Assembly: GCF_016287535.1 (NCBI RefSeq) | Contig: NZ_JAEFAJ010000028.1 | Span: 1-43,359, forward strand | Length of the DNA stretch: 43,359 nt | DNA from: Ruminococcus sp. | Lineage (GTDB): Bacteria > Bacillota > Clostridia > Oscillospirales > Ruminococcaceae | Direction: 5' to 3' | Made by a program: the position numbers and the translations under genes | The notes under the pieces: model-generated | Told to the model about the DNA's origin: nothing | The model's input: only the letters and a program-made list of their open reading frames with translations | Databases searched by the model: none | Shown: in pieces, positions 41,117 through 43,359 of the stretch | How the letters are laid out: the number at the start of each line of letters is the position of its first letter | How positions within the stretch are numbered: position 1 is the stretch's first letter

Positions 41117-42652
41117 ATGAAGAAGTTAACCGCGGCTGCAGCTGCTATAGCAACTGCTCTGAATGCCGCAGCATTATCTGCAAATGCTATGTTTGAGAAT
41201 GTTCCTGCCGGAAGGATCTGGGATGAGGAAATAGAAATGTTCCCTATGATGGAGAACGGTGACCTTGTTACCGACATCGACGGAAACGGTTCCTTCGATC
41301 TCAACGACTGCGCTCTGTTATACGGATATACATTATCCTACGAAACAGACGAGGCTATTGCCGAAAATATCGTATCCACAGGAGATTACGACAATAACGG
41401 CAAAGTTGACAGGAATGATGCAGAGCACCTTATCAGATTCTATCTTCTCAGAAACGGTCTGAAGATAAACGATCTGTCATCAGAATCATATACTGGCATA
41501 AATGCTCAGTATACCTTTGAACCCGATGTTCCATGCCACTGTGACCGCCAGTTTGAGCGTTCCCTCTCTGACGACTTCACCGACGAGCTGAGCATTCAGT
41601 CAAATTACCTCATGGCGTCATATCCGGCGTTCTGCGAGGCTGAGCTCAGCGGAAATATCAGCTGCGATGTAAACGGCGACGGCACTTACGACTACGCTGA
41701 CCTGAACTACTTGTGGCTTTACGGCTATAACCATCACTTCTTCATGTTCAACAGCCTGTCCGACGAGGAAAAGCCTGCCGTTCCGGAGGAGATAACCGAG
41801 CGCTGCAAAGCAGCCTACGACTATGTTACCTCCGAGCTCAGGTGCGACTGGTTCTATGAGTATGCAGAAATGTACTGCATCGAAAAGAACGGAATCACCT
41901 CACAGCAGTTCGATGAAGCCTACTTTGACAGTCTTCTTGACGGTTCAGGAAAATTCGCCCTTGCAAAATGCCTAAAGTTCAATTGCGGCGAATGGCTCTC
42001 AGACAACGAGTATACAGAATACAACGGAGCATTGTTCAACAGAGAATTCACTGAATACTGGAATATGCTTGGATCAGGCGAAGTTCAGCTTCCCGATACG
42101 GATGGTGACGGAGTTATCGGCACTGCCGATCTTTTCAATACCATCATCTACAGCGAAGACCTCCAGTCAGGTTACGGTGCTGATGATTCGGTGCTTCCGG
42201 AAAATGTTAGGAAATTCTTCTCAGAGAACTGCGATATCAACGGAAACGGATTAAGCGGTGATATCCACGATCTGAAAATTCTTGATCTTGCTTACTCACT
42301 CGGAATGAGCGAGGAAGAAGCAGATGAGCTCTACAGCAACTTCCAGTGCAGTTACTCGGCATATATTGAAATGCTCGCAGACGCAAACGGCATTTCAGCT
42401 GTCAAGTATCATCCGGAAAAGCTCAGCCCTGCTTGTACTTCAGATGTTGACGTTGAGCGTTCAGGCGACGCAAACGGCGACGGCAATGTTGATCTCTCAG
42501 ATGCGGTAGCGATAATGCAGGCACTTGCAAATCCCGATAAGTACCAGCTGTCATACGCAGGAAGATTCAACGGAGATGTGTGCAATACAGGCGACGGCAT
42601 AACCGTTGGCGACGCACAGGCTATACAGGCAGGCCTTCTTGATCTTGAATAA
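41117..42652 (+). CDS. Secreted protein of dockerin-type calcium loops with C-terminal dockerin
   Basis: 511 residues from the ATG at 41117, preceded by AAAGGGG; the in-frame ATG at 41099 would overlap that site. The signal peptide ends at about residue 24 (LSANA). Seven loops of the dockerin/EF-hand type are visible, at about 53-64 (DIDGNGSFDLND), 90-101 (DYDNNGKVDRND), 184-195, 327-338, 373-385, 451-462 (DANGDGNVDLSD) and 487-499 (the second one-residue-longer). The last two form a standard C-terminal dockerin, as in R. flavefaciens; the first two look like another dockerin pair. There is no enzyme or carbohydrate-binding domain I recognise. Linking several cohesins, or structural calcium binding, is inferred. 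Confidence 0.85.
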   Translation: MKKLTAAAAAIATALNAAALSANAMFENVPAGRIWDEEIEMFPMMENGDLVTDIDGNGSFDLNDCALLYGYTLSYETDEAIAENIVSTGDYDNNGKVDRNDAEHLIRFYLLRNGLKINDLSSESYTGINAQYTFEPDVPCHCDRQFERSLSDDFTDELSIQSNYLMASYPAFCEAELSGNISCDVNGDGTYDYADLNYLWLYGYNHHFFMFNSLSDEEKPAVPEEITERCKAAYDYVTSELRCDWFYEYAEMYCIEKNGITSQQFDEAYFDSLLDGSGKFALAKCLKFNCGEWLSDNEYTEYNGALFNREFTEYWNMLGSGEVQLPDTDGDGVIGTADLFNTIIYSEDLQSGYGADDSVLPENVRKFFSENCDINGNGLSGDIHDLKILDLAYSLGMSEEEADELYSNFQCSYSAYIEMLADANGISAVKYHPEKLSPACTSDVDVERSGDANGDGNVDLSDAVAIMQALANPDKYQLSYAGRFNGDVCNTGDGITVGDAQAIQAGLLDLE

Positions 42653-42658
42653 AAAATC

Positions 42659-42696
42659 ACAGCCGGCAGTTTTTATCGACTGCCGGCTGTTTTTTT
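42659..42696 (+). terminator. Terminator between the dockerin-repeat gene and the esterase gene
   Basis: CAGCCGGCAGT (42660-42670) and ACTGCCGGCTG (42679-42689) with an eight-base loop and seven T. A's before it suggest it also serves the minus strand. Confidence 0.9.
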
Positions 42697-42697
42697 A

Positions 42698-43359
42698 TTA
42701 TTCCGTTGCCTGGAACACACCTCTTACAAAGCAGTAGAGATGTGAATGTATCGAGTCGTCACCGTGGTGTCCGTTCTGTACAACGTGCCATACATGAGGT
42801 ACGTTGTTCTTTGTGAAGTTGTTATGATATCCCTCAGGAGTATTCAGTCCGACAACGTCGTCCTGTGTACCGCCGGTTATCATTATGAGATAGGGGGTAT
42901 CAGCGGCGCTGTTCCACTTGAATGAGCCCTGTGTGCCCGGTGCGGGACATATAGCTCCCACATATCCGAACTTGCTGCCGTACTTCATACCGATCTGGAG
43001 AGACTCGCGTCCGCCCATTGAGAAGCCGGTTACAGCCGTATTCTCTTTGCCTGTAGCTACGCTGTACTTGCTCTCTATATGAGGCATGAGGCTGTCAACT
43101 ATATCGTCAACGAAGTTGTCGTAGCCCTCGTTTGAACCCTGATCAGCAAAGCCTGTAGCGTCGTTCATCGTAGCGCTTGTGAATACGAAGGGTACGACTA
43201 CGATCATATCCTTTGCCTCGCCGGAAGCGATAGCATTGCCTATGATCTGCTGAGTATACATCTGACCGTTGCCCTGTGTAATCATACGGTTCTCGTTCTC
43301 GAAGAAGCCGTGAAGCAGGTAAAGCACGGGGTACTTCTTGCTTGAATCATAGTTTGCGG
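42698..43359 (-). CDS. CE1-like carbohydrate esterase (esterase D fold), 3' part
   Basis: The frame continues past the right edge, so the N-terminus is missing; 220 residues are visible. The oxyanion part VLYLLHGFFENE, the nucleophile elbow GFSMGGRESLQIGMKYGSKF, an acid in GGTQDDVVG and the catalytic His region (HVWHVVQNGHHGDDS) are as in feruloyl or acetyl xylan esterases of carbohydrate esterase family 1. It would remove ester side groups from plant xylan. Whether a dockerin or carbohydrate-binding module precedes it cannot be seen. Confidence 0.85.
   Translation of the reverse strand, partial: ANYDSSKKYPVLYLLHGFFENENRMITQGNGQMYTQQIIGNAIASGEAKDMIVVVPFVFTSATMNDATGFADQGSNEGYDNFVDDIVDSLMPHIESKYSVATGKENTAVTGFSMGGRESLQIGMKYGSKFGYVGAICPAPGTQGSFKWNSAADTPYLIMITGGTQDDVVGLNTPEGYHNNFTKNNVPHVWHVVQNGHHGDDSIHSHLYCFVRGVFQATE

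Overview
The window reads as a chromosomal piece of a low-to-mid GC, Gram-positive anaerobe of the Ruminococcus type (Oscillospiraceae). Pointers are a secreted protein built from dockerin-type calcium loops that ends in a dockerin with an R. flavefaciens-style second loop, a CE1-type esterase beside it, a xylulokinase, AGGAGG-type ribosome sites, and many sharp TTGACA/17/TATAAT promoters. I name no species.

Layout. 1-777 is the 3' part of a secreted or surface-type gene. 778-7880 is accessory DNA: a 1.1-kb gene-poor stretch with a tRNA 3'-end-like fragment and tandem 11-bp repeats; an AAA ATPase/DUF4143 gene whose promoter sits inside four 23-bp tandem repeats; two unrecognised genes that look like the rump of an integrative element; a small gene broken by an in-frame TGA; and a Tn916-type xis-int pair. 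8015-9032 is a three-gene unit (low-molecular-weight phosphatase, small protein, C_GCAxxG_C_C protein). 9071-10741 is a degenerate-GGDEF/EAL protein. 11010-13862 is a complete preQ1 operon (queD-queE-folE-queC-queF) behind a consensus promoter and a structured leader with a terminator that may be a preQ1 riboswitch. 14061-16656 holds acylphosphatase, a TraB/GumN-type lipoprotein and class II fructose-bisphosphate aldolase.

17233-20928 contains a small secreted Cys/His-rich protein and an operon of a DtxR-type regulator, a MurL-like epimerase and a MurD2-like ligase. Together these suggest D-glutamate enters peptidoglycan by epimerising UDP-MurNAc-L-Ala-L-Glu. 21055-23112 is an orphan, apparently C-terminally truncated, BREX PglX-type methyltransferase. 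23162-25182 is xylulokinase coupled to a GNAT acetyltransferase. 25345-29820 holds a membrane protein, VanZ-like protein, ROK-type regulator and AEC transporter. 29822-36062 has a YfhO-like membrane protein, a zinc-ribbon/LEA-like membrane protein, a small membrane protein, a Fur-family regulator, a lipoprotein and a DUF2225-like protein. 36073-40828 has Tex, an alpha/beta hydrolase lacking its nucleophile serine, a MmcQ/YjbR protein and a DnaQ-type exonuclease. 41117-43359 carries the dockerin-repeat protein and the partial esterase.

Most of the window is ordinary housekeeping on the minus strand. The points most worth following are the murL-murD2 operon, the 23-bp repeats over the AAA gene promoter, the terminator with an embedded int promoter, the catalytically altered hydrolase and EAL/GGDEF proteins, the orphan PglX, and the dockerin-loop protein with no enzyme domain. 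All calls are from reading the sequence and family knowledge; no database search was run.
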